From assembly GCA_021292165.1 (NCBI GenBank), contig CM037877.1:79850524-79914523 (forward strand): a stretch of 64,000 nt of DNA, in the 5' to 3' direction. The stretch's first letter is position 1. Each line of letters starts with the position of its first letter. The notes beneath the pieces are model-generated. The model searched no databases. It was not told where the DNA came from and saw only the letters and a list, made by a program, of their open reading frames with translations. The stretch is from Shinisaurus crocodilurus. Lineage: Eukaryota > Chordata > Lepidosauria > Squamata > Shinisauridae. This document shows positions 1-11,229 of the stretch, piece after piece. The position numbers were made by a program, and so were the translations under genes.

Positions 1-529
1 GAAACTCATCATGCAAGCAGGAATGGGGCCGCACCGAGTAGCCCTGCCTCCCAACAGCACATCAGATAATAGCCCCAACCCAGTCGCATCCGTGGATACA
101 GCACAAATGCCTGCAGCGGGGAGGCCTTCACATGCGCGCTTTCCACACATAGGCTTCCACGCAATTTGGGAACCCTGTGCGATTGGGGAACCAAATTGCA
201 TGAAAGCTTGGGCTACTTGGCACGGGCCCATTCCTTTCCTGCTTCCATGGTGAGTGGTGAGTTTCACCACTTTTTATAATACCTGAATAGGGCGACTACA
301 CTGGCAATTTTCTTTCTGATTCCTTTGATTCCACACATGGATTTTTCCCTCCCCATCACAGCCGCACATTGGGGTAGACATTGTCATTGAGCACAACCCC
401 AGCACAACCCCTAGCATCCCTTTCCTGCTCAGTCACTGTCAGTATTAGATTATATGTGAAGTTGGGGGGGGGATGGGTTCTCCCAGTGTGCGTTATCTTA
501 TGTTTGCTTACATTAAACCACATTAGCCA
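1..529. other. Unassigned non-coding stretch
   Basis: I see no recognisable gene or repeat here. There is a G-run near 464-472. Short frames on both strands overlap each other and show no family motif. Similar wording near 125-200 and 1140-1200 (a cacgtaggcttcc-like string followed by atttggaac) hints at a shared old repeat, but I could not define its ends. Confidence 0.4.
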
Positions 530-1010
530 TGTTAAAGCCCATTCCTCCAGTTGGAAATATCACTTTTGGAGCACTTTGCAAGCCTGTTTTGTTTCTACCC
601 TGAATAATTCGGTGTCATCAGCAAATTTGGCCACTTTACTGCTCACCCATAACTCCAGATAATTTATGAACAAATTAAAAAGCAGCTGTTTCTAAGTGGG
701 TCCTTAGGGTCACCCCCATCCATTTATTCCTACTCCCTGCTTTCTGTTCTTTAATCAGCTATTGATCCATAAGAGGACCTCTCCTCTTATTCCATGACTG
801 CTAAGCATGCTCAGGAGTCTTTGGTAAGGGACTTTAGTCATAAGCCTTTTGAAAGTCTGGACCATCACTATCCACGTGCTTACTGACACTCTCAAAGAAT
901 TCTAAAAGGTTAGTGCGACAGGATGTACCTTCGCAAAAGCCATGTTGATTCTTCTTCAGCAAGATTCTTATATATGGTTACTAATTTTATCTTATCTATC
1001 TAACTGGTTG
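530..1010 (-). mobile_element. CR1-type LINE fragment, reverse-transcriptase region
   Basis: On the minus strand this stretch carries the CR1 reverse-transcriptase region in decayed form. On the plus strand it shows the usual antisense CR1 wording: a 'cagcaaatttggccac' block (the FADDT active-site region read in reverse), followed by the 'tccataagaggacctctcctcttattcc' type block and the 'tctcaaagaattctaaaaggtt' type block. Stops and indels break every frame, so it is a dead copy. Both ends fade into unassigned sequence. Confidence 0.75.
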
Positions 1011-1347
1011 AAGCACATAATGTGTTGCAGTTGCATGCATGACACTGGATTTGGAATGTTTCTACAGAAGCTGTAAAAGGAGCATTTTGTGCTGGGCATA
1101 TGGTGTGATGAAAGATGGCATGGCCAGGAAGGAATGTACAGCTGTATATGCACGTAGGCTTCCGTGTGATTTGGAACATGCTTCCACGAGTTGCAGAGTG
1201 GAAAGTCAAGAATAATTGCAGGTTTTTCTCCTTCGTGGTCTTTAGATTGGAAAACATGCCTTTCCTTGATATGAGACAGTGGTATGCTCCTCAAAATTCC
1301 TTTTTGCACCTCTTATTTTCTGCTTGTAGTTCTTTTGTGAAAGTTTG

Positions 1348-1716
1348 ACTGGGTTTGCACGATTGGGGAACGAAAATAAGCCACTGTATCTTACTTTCCT
1401 AACCCACACATGCCAGTTACACACTGCTGAATTACCATAGTTACCATCACCAGTGCAGATTATAATGTTGTCTGAACCCAGCAAAAGGGGGGGGGAAGGT
1501 GGATTTACAAACCACCCCAGAACCCATGGCTTGTTCTAGGCAGGTGAGTTTGTAAACCACCCCTGCCTCCCACCCTCGCTGGATTCAGACAATACGACAA
1601 ACTGCACCCAGTGAGGATAATTGTGGTAATTTGGCGCTACATGACCAGCACACGGGTGGGAAAATAAGCTACAGTGGCTTATTTTCCTTCCCCAATTATG
1701 TGAACCCACCCATTGT
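1348..1716. mobile_element. Foldback MITE with ~45-bp inverted ends
   Basis: The left end (from 1348, tgggtttgcacgattgggga, then a run with aaaataagccactgta) is repeated in inverted form at the right end (1660-1716). A second inverted pair flanks the centre: 'gtctgaacccagc' near 1470 against 'gctggattcagac' near 1578. There is no open frame with a transposase motif, so it would be non-autonomous. I could not find a convincing target duplication, and the superfamily is left open. Confidence 0.6.
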
Positions 1717-2129
1717 GTTCCTATACCAATACCAGCTAATAATTTGTTCTCATTTGGTCAAACTTCAATATTCTGAAGGAAGCCTTTTTTCTCTAACAGC
1801 TTTCTTTACACTGTTTGGATTAATAGTGAAAGTGTCTTATGGCTTAGATCCATTCCATCTAGCATGAGTAGGTGGTATCTGAATTTAAAGGATTTTAAAC
1901 CTCACATTTTTTCTGTAAAGGCAAACACTTGTGGCAGGGCGACATTTAGATGGGATGTGCAGAATCACTCCTCCCCTCCCTGAGAAATGTTGCTAACCAT
2001 GTATAAAATCTTTTTCCTTTCCTTGAAACTAGAGATGTCACTGAAATTAATAATTACCTGTTTTACAATACAAATTATCCACTCTGTATTTCTCAGCTGC
2101 ATTATGGATTGAGTGTCATTTGCCTCAGA

Positions 2130-2210
2130 ATTTCCTGCATTGAGCAGAGGACTGGACTAGATGAAACCCAAGCTCCCTTCCAACTTTAACATTCTATGTT
2201 TCTGTGATGC
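2130..2210 (+). mobile_element. CR1 3' end or CR1-tailed SINE relic
   Basis: The stretch has the order typical of squamate CR1 tails: cctgcattgagcagaggac, then tggactagatga, then cttccaactttaacattcta. Only the tail is visible; the upstream sequence is not recognisable, so it may be a 5'-truncated CR1 or the tail of a SINE that borrowed it. Confidence 0.6.
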
Positions 2211-3075
2211 TTTTATGACCTGGAATGTAAAATGAGATTCTGCACATGTACTGAATGTTCAGACTTACCAGGTGTTTTGTAAGCAAACGCACACTCTGAA
2301 TGAAATTCTAAATTAAACTCTTGCTGCTTGCTCTGAAACTATATGAACTACAAAGCCATATGCGTTGTAGCCACACTGTCATAAATTATTTTACAAGAAT
2401 TTCTTACCCTCCGTGAAGATCATACTGATTGTAACAAATGATGTGACCAGATCATGTAACTAAACAGCCTTCGCTTCATGAGCATCTTCTCTCTATGTGG
2501 GTCAATTCTCAGTTTTTTCTTCCAGACAGGTTACATACATGGTTGTTGTTCCTCTCCAGCCCAGATCTAAAACATCTCTTATTATTGGATGTGTTTCTTT
2601 TGGGATTCTCTACCATGGAGAGGGCAATTCAGTAATGCACATGTGCATGGCACCATCAGTATACGCTTGGCAAGTTTATGAGCCAGAAAACAACTCTCAG
2701 GAACAGATGAACTTTTTCAAAATGCTCACTGAGAGAGCTCGTAAATACCAAACTACTGGTAATTCCAAATCACTTGAAATTCCTCAGATGTTTCTCCAGA
2801 TTAGGAATGTTCAAAAACACTTCAAACTTTGTTTAGATAAAATTCAGTGCAACTTCTAATCCCCTTTCTTATCAACTTCTCTCATTATATTCTCAACGTG
2901 GCTAGTTGCTACACCGGCTTCAGCCTTCCAACAGGACATTTAATGCAGAAATCACAAGCATAGATGTGCGGAATAGCACTAAGCTATTTTTTGTTGCCGT
3001 ATTGGTGTATTGTGTTGTGTTATGCTGACTATTGAGGAGGAGAGGAGGAAAGAAGGGCCAAATGGCTGTTCTTCC
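2211..3075. other. Unassigned stretch containing one 120-codon open frame
   Basis: A plus-strand frame at 2497-2859 is open for 120 codons and is preceded near 2512-2525 by a T-rich tract ending in CAG, which resembles a splice acceptor. I do not recognise the protein. It has no low-complexity bias, signal peptide or named motif. A frame of this length can occur by chance in DNA of about 40 percent GC, so I do not call it a gene. Confidence 0.3.
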
Positions 3076-3083
3076 CTACCTAA

Positions 3084-3248
3084 CAGGACCGGTGCAAGGC
3101 AGTTTGGTGCCCTAGGCAAAATCAGATATTTAGCGCCCCCCCTTCCCACTTGAGTGCTGTATTTTTTTTCCCAAGGCGTTTCTGGCGCCCCCTTTAGCCC
3201 TGCGCCCTAGGCAGCTGTCTAGTTGGCCTAATGGTAGCACCGGCCCTG
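3084..3248. mobile_element. hAT-like MITE, 165 bp, with exact 8-bp target duplication
   Basis: The ends are inverted: CAGGACCGGTGC at the left and GCACCGGCCCTG at the right. It is flanked on both sides by CTACCTAA (3076-3083 and 3249-3256), an exact 8-bp duplication as expected for hAT elements. The interior has no coding frame. The repeated 'ccctaggca' wording on both halves suggests longer, partly decayed inverted arms. Confidence 0.88.
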
Positions 3249-3339
3249 CTACCTAAGCCTGCCTCAGTGCGCGCACCACTGTGGTTAATGGATGGATACC
3301 CCAGATCAACCCCCATCATGAGGGAATACGGATGGGGTC

Positions 3340-4650
3340 CTCCCTAGAGCATGGGAAGCTGTCCTTTTATCTGCCGCCTGTTCTTTCATCTGGCAATGGA
3401 GAGAATGGAGCTTTCCATAAATGATCTGGAATTAGGAGTGAGCAGTGAAGTAGCCAGGTTTTCCTATGTCACCAAATTATTTAGGGTGATTAAAACAAAA
3501 AGGGACTGCGAGGAACGATCTCTCAGAGCTGAGGAAATGGGCATCAAAATGGCAAATGCAGTTCAATCGGCAGTACCCAATGTGCTGGCTGTGCCCCCAC
3601 TGATTCCGTTGCACCCCCAACAATTCTGTTGTGCAAGTGAGACCCCCCTGCTTGCACAACACAGATTTAGAGCTTCCGGTGCTGCTCAGCATAGCTCGCA
3701 TAAGGGAACTCCACCAACTTGTCCCAATCTAGAAATGAACATTTCCGCTTGCTTTGGGGCTTCTTATAGGAAGCATTATATCTCTGTTGCATACGCGGTG
3801 GGTACCGCTTCTGCAGTGGAATCGGCAGGAGGGCCGCTTGCACAATGGCCCTTGGATACTGCCCTATGTAAGCAAGTATAAGTGATGCACGTTGGGGCAA
3901 AAAAATCCCAGCTTCATATATATGCTGATGGGATCTGAGCTAGCAGTGACTGACCAAGATGAAAATGTCAATCCAGCAGGTGGCTGCTGTGAAAAGGCAA
4001 ATTCCATGTTAGGCATAATTAGGAAAGGCACTGAAAATAAAACTGCCAATATCATACAGCCCTTATACAAATGTACGTATTGCATGACCACACTTAGAAC
4101 ACTGTGTATGCTTCTGGTGGCTGCACCTAAAAGGGATAATGTAGAGTTGGTAAAGTGCAGAAAAGGGCAACTAAAATGACCTCCTGTTTAGCTTGAGGGA
4201 AAAGCAATAAGGGGAGATGTGGCAGAGGTGTACACAATTGTCCATGGTGTGGAAAAAGTGGACAGGGAGAGATTTTTCTCTCTTTCTCATTATACAAAAA
4301 CCCATGAAACTGATTGATAAAAGGCTCATTGCTCATAGTTAAACTATGGAATTTACTACCACAAGATGTAGTGATGGTCACCAATTTGGAGGGCTTTAAA
4401 AGGGGATTATACAAATTCATGAAGGGTAAGGCTACCAATGGCTGATGGCTATATGATACCTCCAGTATCATAGGCAGTATGGCTATGTACACCAGTTGCT
4501 GGGGAAGACAAGTGGGAGGATGCTATTGCACTCATGTCCTACTTGTGGGTTTCCCACAGGCAGTTGCTTAGCCACTGTGTGAACATACTGGACTAGATAG
4601 ACCCTTGGTCTGATCCAGCATAGTTCTTATATTTCTATGTTCTTAATGCT
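3340..4650 (+). mobile_element. CR1-type LINE, 3' part, interrupted by a MITE
   Basis: The plus strand reads CR1 from the reverse-transcriptase palm region (an INDL...F-Y-x-T-K-L-F stretch near 3420-3485, a mutated form of the FADDTKLF box), through the downstream KCKVMHVG-like block near 3880, to the 3' end with 'gatccagcatagttcttata' and a TTCTTA-type terminus near 4625-4646. Stops and indels are frequent. It is split by an insertion at about 3565-3865. Confidence 0.8.
3565..3865. mobile_element. Short inverted-repeat DNA transposon inside CR1
   Basis: The left end reads cggcagtaccca and the right end tggatactgccc, which are inverted matches. Removing the segment restores the expected CR1 wording (gcagttcaat joined to gtaagcaag), which supports a discrete insertion. 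The target duplication looks short (about AT or WAT, 2-3 bp), more like a PIF/Harbinger-type element than hAT, but that is an inference. Confidence 0.65.
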
Positions 4651-6844
4651 GCTTAATTCCTAATTAAGGAATTAGCTACCTTAATTCCTCAGTGGGTTGG
4701 CTCTGAGGAGTGATGATCATTTCTTGATCTCAAGCTTGGAGACAGGGTGGGGTCTCCATCCCAGTCACCATCTTAAGCAGCAGCTACCTGCAAGGAGCTT
4801 TTATTCACATTGCAGTTAAGTTCTATTGATATATTGCCTTGCGTCTTCATTTGGGACAATTGGAACATCCAGCCCAGCCCACCTCCCTAAGTCATCCTAT
4901 GTAATCCAATTTCTGCCTTTGTGTAGAGGTATTGTTCTATCTTGTCTAGCTTGGCTCAAGGTCTCAGGGGAGCTGATTCTAAGCAGTTGCATTTAATAGA
5001 AGCAAAAGGTCCAATGAAGCAGGATGGCAAGGTGAGATCAACAGGACCCTGGACAGATCTATGCTGACTGGAGCTCACTCAGGAAGAGCTGTTGTCTCAG
5101 CAATGTGCAAAGGTCTTCTGAAGTTTTATGGGTGATGTGATACTGCTGTTAACCCCCCCCCCCCGTGAAGCTGTCTGTCTCTTAAAGGGCCATGGTGTGA
5201 TTCTGCAGCTGCTGGCTCCTCCAGCATGGGGGTGGTGAGGACTGCATCAGGAGGTGGGTGCCCACTGAATCCAAGGAGTCAAGTAAATCCATCCTCTGGC
5301 CTGAAAGGTCCCAGGATTACAGATGATGGCTAACTGGATGATGCCTCCTCTATCTCTGAGACCTCCTCTGAGCCGGGAGGGAGGACCAAAGACAGAGAAC
5401 ATGACAGTTATCACCCCAAATGCTACGTAGTGAGGATTTTTAAAGCACTGTACACGTTTACCCTCTACCTATTCAGCTGACAAGCCACTGCTTTTCTAGT
5501 CAAGTGGCTCACCTTCCTAGTGTATTTAACTATCATTTATGGATTAGCCTCCTATAAGACACTGTATCAAAAAGCATTTTCTAAAATCCAGGTAAAATAT
5601 GTCCCCAGCTTTTCTTCACTCAAGCCTTCCAGATACTTACTCAAACAGTTCTTTTAGTTATGTTAGCATGACCATGGTGCATGAATTCATGTGGATTTGT
5701 GTTTAATTAAGTCAAATACTTCATGGTATGCCCTCATACTCTCCTTCTTATCAGATTTTTTTTTAAATCCTTTTCAAAATAAAATAAAAAGACCCACCTC
5801 ACCACATTTTGAAGGGAAAAAGTGGATTATCACACAGCAATATTTAGAGGAAGGAATTTCTCAGTCAGAAAACATTAGCATGCCCAAATTTCTGAGGTGT
5901 TTCTAAAATTGCACTTCATCAGTTTTTATCATTAATCCAAAAAGAATGCTTTTTTGCGGAGTTTGAAATGTATGTGCAGGCCCTTAGGCAAAGGACAAGA
6001 TTATATTCCCCCTTCTCCTGTTCTACGTACAGAAGCTGACTGGACTGAAAGTTGAATCTTACTTCAACACTGCCAATGGGACACCCTCCTGCATCCACCT
6101 GAGGGCAGCATCTAGTCTAGCGGTGCAGAGCAGGTTGTGTGGCATACACAGCTTTGCCCTCCAACAGAAATGTGGGCCTAGAGGAATGAGCAGGGTCTGC
6201 TGCCGCCCCTCCTCAATGCTCTCAGCATCCACAGCTTGCAGAGGCTGCCCCACTCTGCCCAATGTTAGGGATGGCCTGGTTCTGAAGTAAAGCCCCTGAT
6301 AATGTAAGTATCTTGAGAGACCTACTCATGTTACATCTGGGGAGCATTTATCTCTTTATGACTCTGCGCTTGGTAATTATGCTGTTAAATCTGGCAAGTC
6401 CTCGTTTAAACATAGTAATGGAGACAAAGCATTGAATCCCTCTGCATCACTATCCCATGTATAAAACTGAGGAAATTGTTTAAAAATCTTTTGATACAAA
6501 GATATAAATTTTTAAGGCTGCAAGGTATAATCACTTTAATTGATAGATTAATCAACTAAAATGTTAGGTGATGAATCACGACACCGGGCACCAATTTTAA
6601 TCATCAAAACTCCAAGTTAAGGTCACACACATGTTTCTTTTCAAGCCTGTTTTGGTTCAGTCGTGCTACTGTAACAGGGAATGAAAAATGAAATGTAAAA
6701 AAAAGCTTACCTTTAAACAGTCACTGGTTCAATCAATTTTGTTTGATTAAATTGTAAATTATCTGACTGTATTTATTTATTTTTTAAAAAAATCCTATAT
6801 TGTGGTTTAGGTAATATGCAAGTTTTTTAATAGTGATCAGTTAA
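4651..6844. other. Mostly unassigned; old CR1 relic near 5515-5620
   Basis: A block at about 5515-5620 (agacactgtatcaaaaagc, then 'aaaatccaggtaaaatatgtcc') resembles very old CR1 reverse-transcriptase sequence on the minus strand. A run of 12 C lies at about 5153-5164. The remaining sequence, including 4700-5400 and 5900-6840, shows no gene or repeat that I can name. Confidence 0.4.
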
Positions 6845-7180
6845 TAGAATACCACTCTATTCTGCTTTAGTCAGACCTCACCTGGAGGACTGTGTTGAAT
6901 TTTGGGCATCACAGTTTAAGAAGTATATCAGGAAACTAGAATGTGTGCAGAGCAGGAGAACACAGATGGTTAGAGGTCAAGTCCTATGAGGAAAGGTTGA
7001 AGGAACTGGGTATGTTTATCCTGGAAAAGATTACTAAAAGGTTACATGATAGCCATATTCAAATATCTGAAGGGCTGTCAGTCATATAGATGATGGCACA
7101 AATTTGTTCTCTGTCATTCCCAAACCCAAACCAATGGATTAAAATTACAAGAAATAGTCTTCTTTAAATCTATATCATTG
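6845..7180 (+). mobile_element. CR1-type LINE fragment, C-terminal coding region
   Basis: The plus strand encodes decayed CR1 wording: 'gtcagacctcacctggagg' (a VRPHLEYC-like block), followed by a VQ-R-like block and 'tatgaggaaaggttgaagga' ([13 protein letters not shown]), then 'tatctgaagggctgtca'. Indels break the frame. Confidence 0.75.
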
Positions 7181-7427
7181 CTAAAAGCAAAACGTAAATT
7201 ATAAATGTTTACTTTTTAGAAAGCAATAAAATCAGCATTTGTTCCTAAAACATTTCTTCAAAAATGATGCTTTTAAAAGTGAAAATAATAATGAGGAAAC
7301 TTAACTCTTACAGTGGCCTTGCAAATCTGAAATATATTACTGAAGAGGAAAAAAGTGTTTGGAAACAGTCTTATTATCAAAAGGATCAGATGTCTGCTCC
7401 ATGAAATCGTTTTATATCATCCAATTA

Positions 7428-7552
7428 GGGAGCAATCCTATGCACATTTAGACAGGAAAAAGTCCTACAACTCCCAGTGTTCCCCAGCCAGCATGGGGAA
7501 TGCTGAGAGTTTTAGGACTTTTTTCTGTCTAAACATGCATAGGATTGTGCCC
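7428..7552. mobile_element. 125-bp hairpin MITE with TTA target duplication, copy 1
   Basis: The element is a long imperfect hairpin. It starts with gggagcaatcctatgca and ends with tgcataggattgtgccc, and the arms also share 'aaaagtcctacaactc' against its inverse. TTA flanks both ends (7425-7427 and 7553-7555), as expected for PIF/Harbinger-type elements. A second copy of exactly the same length lies at 19173-19297. Confidence 0.82.
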
Positions 7553-7729
7553 TTAGATTGTCACAGTTTAATTTATGCCAGAAAGTTCACCTATTATATT
7601 TTACATCCCCCCCCTTGGTTTCTGCTCCTGTTAACTAATGCTATGCCAACATGTTTCAGTTTTACAGGGGAATTTAACTAGCTCATTATTTATTAAAGCC
7701 AGTTTTATTTTTATTATCCTAGAACTGGT

Positions 7730-8340
7730 TGTGGAATTCTGATGGCATAGAATACATCCTGGAAAGGAGCTTCACAGGGAGTGGAAGAGAGGTCCTGAAG
7801 CTGCTCCAGCCTCCTTCCCCCCCCTCTCTGAGATGCCAGCGCAAGATGGCCGGAAACATCTGTCTAGAGAAAATGCAGAGTGGGAGGAGCGGGGAGGCAA
7901 AGATCGCCTCTGCTGCTCCTCCTGCTCTGCATTGGATGAGCGTGAGCCTCCGAGTTCAGCGGCTCCTGCTCATCTCCATAGGATTGAGTCCTACATGTTT
8001 AAAATAAACATTCAGGTCTTCCTTTTTACAAAGGTTCACCCCAAGCTCCACCCCAGAACTAGTATTTGAATCCAAGACTCTGCTCAGAGACTTGTGGAAT
8101 AAAACAAAGGGAGAATGTCTCTAGGCATGTGAAGCATTCATTTTCCTTCACCATATTCTGCCCTTTTAGATCTGGGATAAACAGACAGGACATCCAGGAT
8201 AGACAATGCCACTTCCAAGCAACCTTGTCTTCCAAGCAACTTTCCTACTGGCCTTTTTGTTGTTGTTTTAAGGGGTGATGCAAGGTAGAAATGGATGAGC
8301 ATATCAGTTTCAGTTCTCTCACTTTCTCATTTCTACAATC
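7730..8340. other. Unassigned stretch
   Basis: Short overlapping frames are present (7729-8007, 7833-8069 and 8066-8278 on the plus strand), with no shared direction, motif or splice context that would make them exons. I see no repeat family that I can name. Confidence 0.35.
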
Positions 8341-8344
8341 TTAA

Positions 8345-8870
8345 GTTTAGTGCTTCTCGACCTTTGAGAAATTCTGCAGTCTTATGTTAGCTTCATCCCA
8401 AACTTTGAGGTTTATGTTTTTTTTAAGTTTGCATGCAAGCTCATAAGCATTTTTTGTGTACAGTTTTCTAGTACGTGCATGTTTGTATGCATTTTTGCTT
8501 AATGCAGACATTTTAGAAGCAATTTTCCTAATATAATGAATTTTTAATGCAATTTTCCTAATATAATGAATTTTAAATGCTATTTCCCCTAATATCATTG
8601 TTAACATACTTTCTAATTGGAGGATTCCATTGCAAAAATTGGAGAAGTGCGAATTTTGAGTAACTGAGTTTTGGTTCACATAGTAGTTCAAAAGTGAGGA
8701 ATTAGATAAGTTCATATTAACTGAACCGATTTCTCCCCCATCCCTCACCGTGAAGTGATGTGACATTGTGAAATATTTCAGACATGGTACAATTTTTCTC
8801 CCCATGTTTACATTTGTGTCTTCATTCTCCCCTGTTTTCTTTAGACATGTAACTGAATCTTGATATAGGC
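8345..8870 (-). mobile_element. AT-rich hAT-like MITE of the 'atgcattttt' family
   Basis: The interior holds a degenerate array in which a 'gcaattttcctaatata' unit recurs (about 8520-8590), with 'gtatgcatttttgc' and a flank reading 'tggagaagtgcgaatttt'. The same modules recur in at least seven other places in the window (for example 36660-37080 and 52885-53190). The 176-codon minus-strand frame across it is an artefact of this AT-rich array. Exact ends are not clear in this copy. Confidence 0.65.
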
Positions 8871-8879
8871 AATGCATAC

Positions 8880-9121
8880 TTACTTACTTACTTATTTATT
8901 ATATTTGTACCCCGCCTTTTTTCCTTCAAGGAATCCAAGGCGTCTTACATAATCCCCTCCTCCTCCATTTTATCCTCACAACAACCCTGTGTGGTAGGTT
9001 AGGCGGAGAGTCAGTGACTGGCCCAAAGTCACCCAGTGGGTTTCATGGCTGAGCGGGGACTAGAACTCGGATCTCCTGAGTCCCAGTCCAACACTCTCAC
9101 CACTACGCCACGCTGGCTCTG
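8880..9121 (-). mobile_element. Sauria-type SINE, full length
   Basis: Read on the minus strand it has a tRNA-like head (AGCGTGGCGTAGTGGTGAG with A-box character, then a B-box-like region), the internal block with 'ctgggtgactttgggcc' and 'cctaacctaccacacagg', and the tail with 'ggcggggtacaaata' followed by TAAA/TAAG repeats. Sauria SINEs are Pol III transcripts copied by Bov-B-type LINEs, which is established for squamates. Confidence 0.88.
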
Positions 9122-9365
9122 CATAAGCACTGTTCAGAATTTCTAAAAACAACGACAACCCAAAACTGGGCACACTCATTACACAGAGGAGGGAAGAATT
9201 TCACCTGCTAGTTCAGCATTCAGCCTCCACATTGATCAGATTTTCTGGATATAGCCTATACAAATACAGGCTTTATGTATATATAAGCTCTCTCTGCTCA
9301 GTCTGTAACCTTTGGAAGTACATGATACAACAATGTGCATAGTACTTAACTAATATGCTCTATGC

Positions 9366-9500
9366 CAGTGTTCTCCAACCTTGGGTCCCCAGATGTTTTT
9401 GGCCTACAACTCCCAGCATGCCCCAGCCAGCATAGCTGGCTGGGGCATGCTGGGAGTTGTAGGCCAAAAACATCTGGGGACCCAAGGTTGGAGAACATTG
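9366..9500. mobile_element. 135-bp near-perfect palindromic hAT MITE, copy 1
   Basis: The two halves are almost perfect inverted copies, starting CAGTGTTCTCCAACCTTGG and closing with its inverse, with essentially no loop around 9433. CTCTATGC lies on both sides (9358-9365 and 9501-9508), an exact 8-bp duplication that fits hAT transposition. A second 135-bp copy is at 34752-34886. It codes for nothing; its transcript would fold into one long hairpin. Confidence 0.92.
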
Positions 9501-9589
9501 CTCTATGCAGATGGCCCAATCAATATGTGAAGGTCAGGCATGAGGACAGTGGGTATAACCTTGCTCCCACCTCCACACTGGTGTAGGGA

Positions 9590-9850
9590 TGGGAGAGAAA
9601 TTAATTTGATTCACATTTGAATGCAAACTTTCCTAATTTTGTACTTTTGAGCCAATATGCAAACTAAAATGCAATTAGCCTTCAACATTTGTACTTCTCT
9701 GAATTTTGCAATATAGCTGTCCAATTAAAAAAGGGGGGGCATACAAAAATGTGTATATTATGGGAAGCTACTCACAAAAATGTGTATCAGGGGAAATAAC
9801 GTACAGACATATTCAGGAAAATTGCTTGCAAAGAATGTATATATTAGGTT
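9590..9850 (+). mobile_element. AT-rich hAT-like MITE of the 'atgcattttt' family, interrupted by L1
   Basis: It begins with 'tagggatgggagagaaatt' and carries the family modules 'tgaatgcaaactttcctaa', 'tacttctctgaattttgca' and repeated 'aaaatgtgtatatta'. It stops abruptly at about 9850, where an L1 3' end begins. Similar AT-rich wording resumes after about 10450, so the L1 probably landed inside this element. Confidence 0.6.
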
Positions 9851-9854
9851 AACT

Positions 9855-10450
9855 TGCGAAATGTCTATTGGACGCTGCAGCATCTCTTTAATAAGGGTTT
9901 GTCTAAGTTAGCTAATGGCTGGAGGTGTAACACAGCTAATGCTTCTTTTAAGCGTATGTTTTGGCAATGCCCAGTAGTTGCCCCTATTGGGGAGGAGGTC
10001 ATTATATGGATAAATTTTGTACTGGAACACTCTTTAATATTCAGTGATGTACATGCTCTTTTAAATTACCTACCTGCTTCCTAGAAGTTAACGCATGGTC
10101 AGCAAATGGATTCTCCACACCCTTCTGACAGCTAAAAGACTGATATTATAACACTGGAAGGATAAATGCTCACCTCCTATAATGCAATGGATTAAAGACC
10201 TTACAACATTTTCAACATTTGAATGGATAGTGTATAGATGCCACCTGTGAATAGATACTTATTTGGGTATTTGTTGAAGTTTATCTACAGTTGTTAGAAA
10301 CTCGTATTTTCATACGCACACACACACACACCACACACACACACATTCCATATGTATGCATTGATATTGCTACTGTATATTCAAATCTATGTAGCCACTT
10401 TTCCTCTTTTTTCCTTTCTCTTTTTTGATGAAATTTATAATAAAAAAAAG
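9855..10450 (+). mobile_element. L1-type LINE 3' end, truncated copy
   Basis: The plus strand carries the C-terminal end of an L1-type ORF2: a C-W-R-C box, then the F-W-Q-C-P-V-V block near 9955-9985 and a KRLILQHWKDK-like stretch near 10130-10165, followed by the 3' UTR. A CA microsatellite lies in the 3' UTR at 10315-10345. A second copy is at 17157-17720, and a longer one is on the minus strand at 26803-29858. Frames are broken by indels. Confidence 0.75.
10315..10345. repeat. (CA)n microsatellite
   Basis: CA dinucleotide run with one interruption (accac). Confidence 0.95.
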
Positions 10451-11229
10451 TTTAAAAATTGTGAACAATTTTATAAATGTGCACAAAAAAGGGTTCAAAT
10501 TTTCATGCCAACTTTTTTTGTTTTGGTAATCCTCAAAGTGATGTGGAAACTAAACTTATGGCTGGAAAAATGAGAAATCAAAATTGATAGATTTGTCTAT
10601 GCCTGATTGATTGAACTTGGTTTGAGAACATTTCTATGAGATTATAATTTCCCCTATACCACTGTCTTGCTTTCTGGGGTTCCCTGCATTTGTTTTTCTC
10701 TTAACAAATTTCCTTCTTGCTTGAGGTTTTGCTATCACAGCTTGCCAAAATTTTGCTCTTCTGCCTGTACTGGTGACTATTTACTTTCCCCCTCTCAGCT
10801 GGTATTCAATTCTGTACAGCTGTGTCCTACCTTCTAGTTCCAAAGTTCTTATATCTTATCAGCCAGCACAACATTGTCATTTCTTTTCTGTAGAAAACTG
10901 GCACGTCATTCCATCATTGCAAGCTATAGATAGGTCCTAAAATATTTTACAGTACCTAAACTTTGTCTTCACCAGGGTTACCAGGCCCAGGGCCGTGAGT
11001 GTTCAGCTCTTAAAGAGCTGGAGTTTGAATCCCTGTGTATTCAACCAGGTTAGTATTTAATAATCCACCCATCTCTATCCTAGTTAGGAGAGAAATGGAC
11101 TCTGGAACAGGAATTCAAGCCCTGTTTTGGATGGGGTAGAAGAGAATCAGATTTCCAGTATGGGAATGCTTCTGCTCTCAGCTTTGCACTGGATGCTCAG
11201 GTGGGCAGCTGTAGCCAAAATTTTCTTTG
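10451..11229. other. Unassigned AT-rich stretch
   Basis: The first ~150 bases may continue the MITE that the L1 interrupted. The rest has no gene or repeat that I can name. Confidence 0.35.

Noticed and set aside
8347..8877. 176-codon minus-strand frame with repeated short units
   Set aside because: The repeats are the internal array of an AT-rich MITE. Related copies elsewhere do not keep the frame open.
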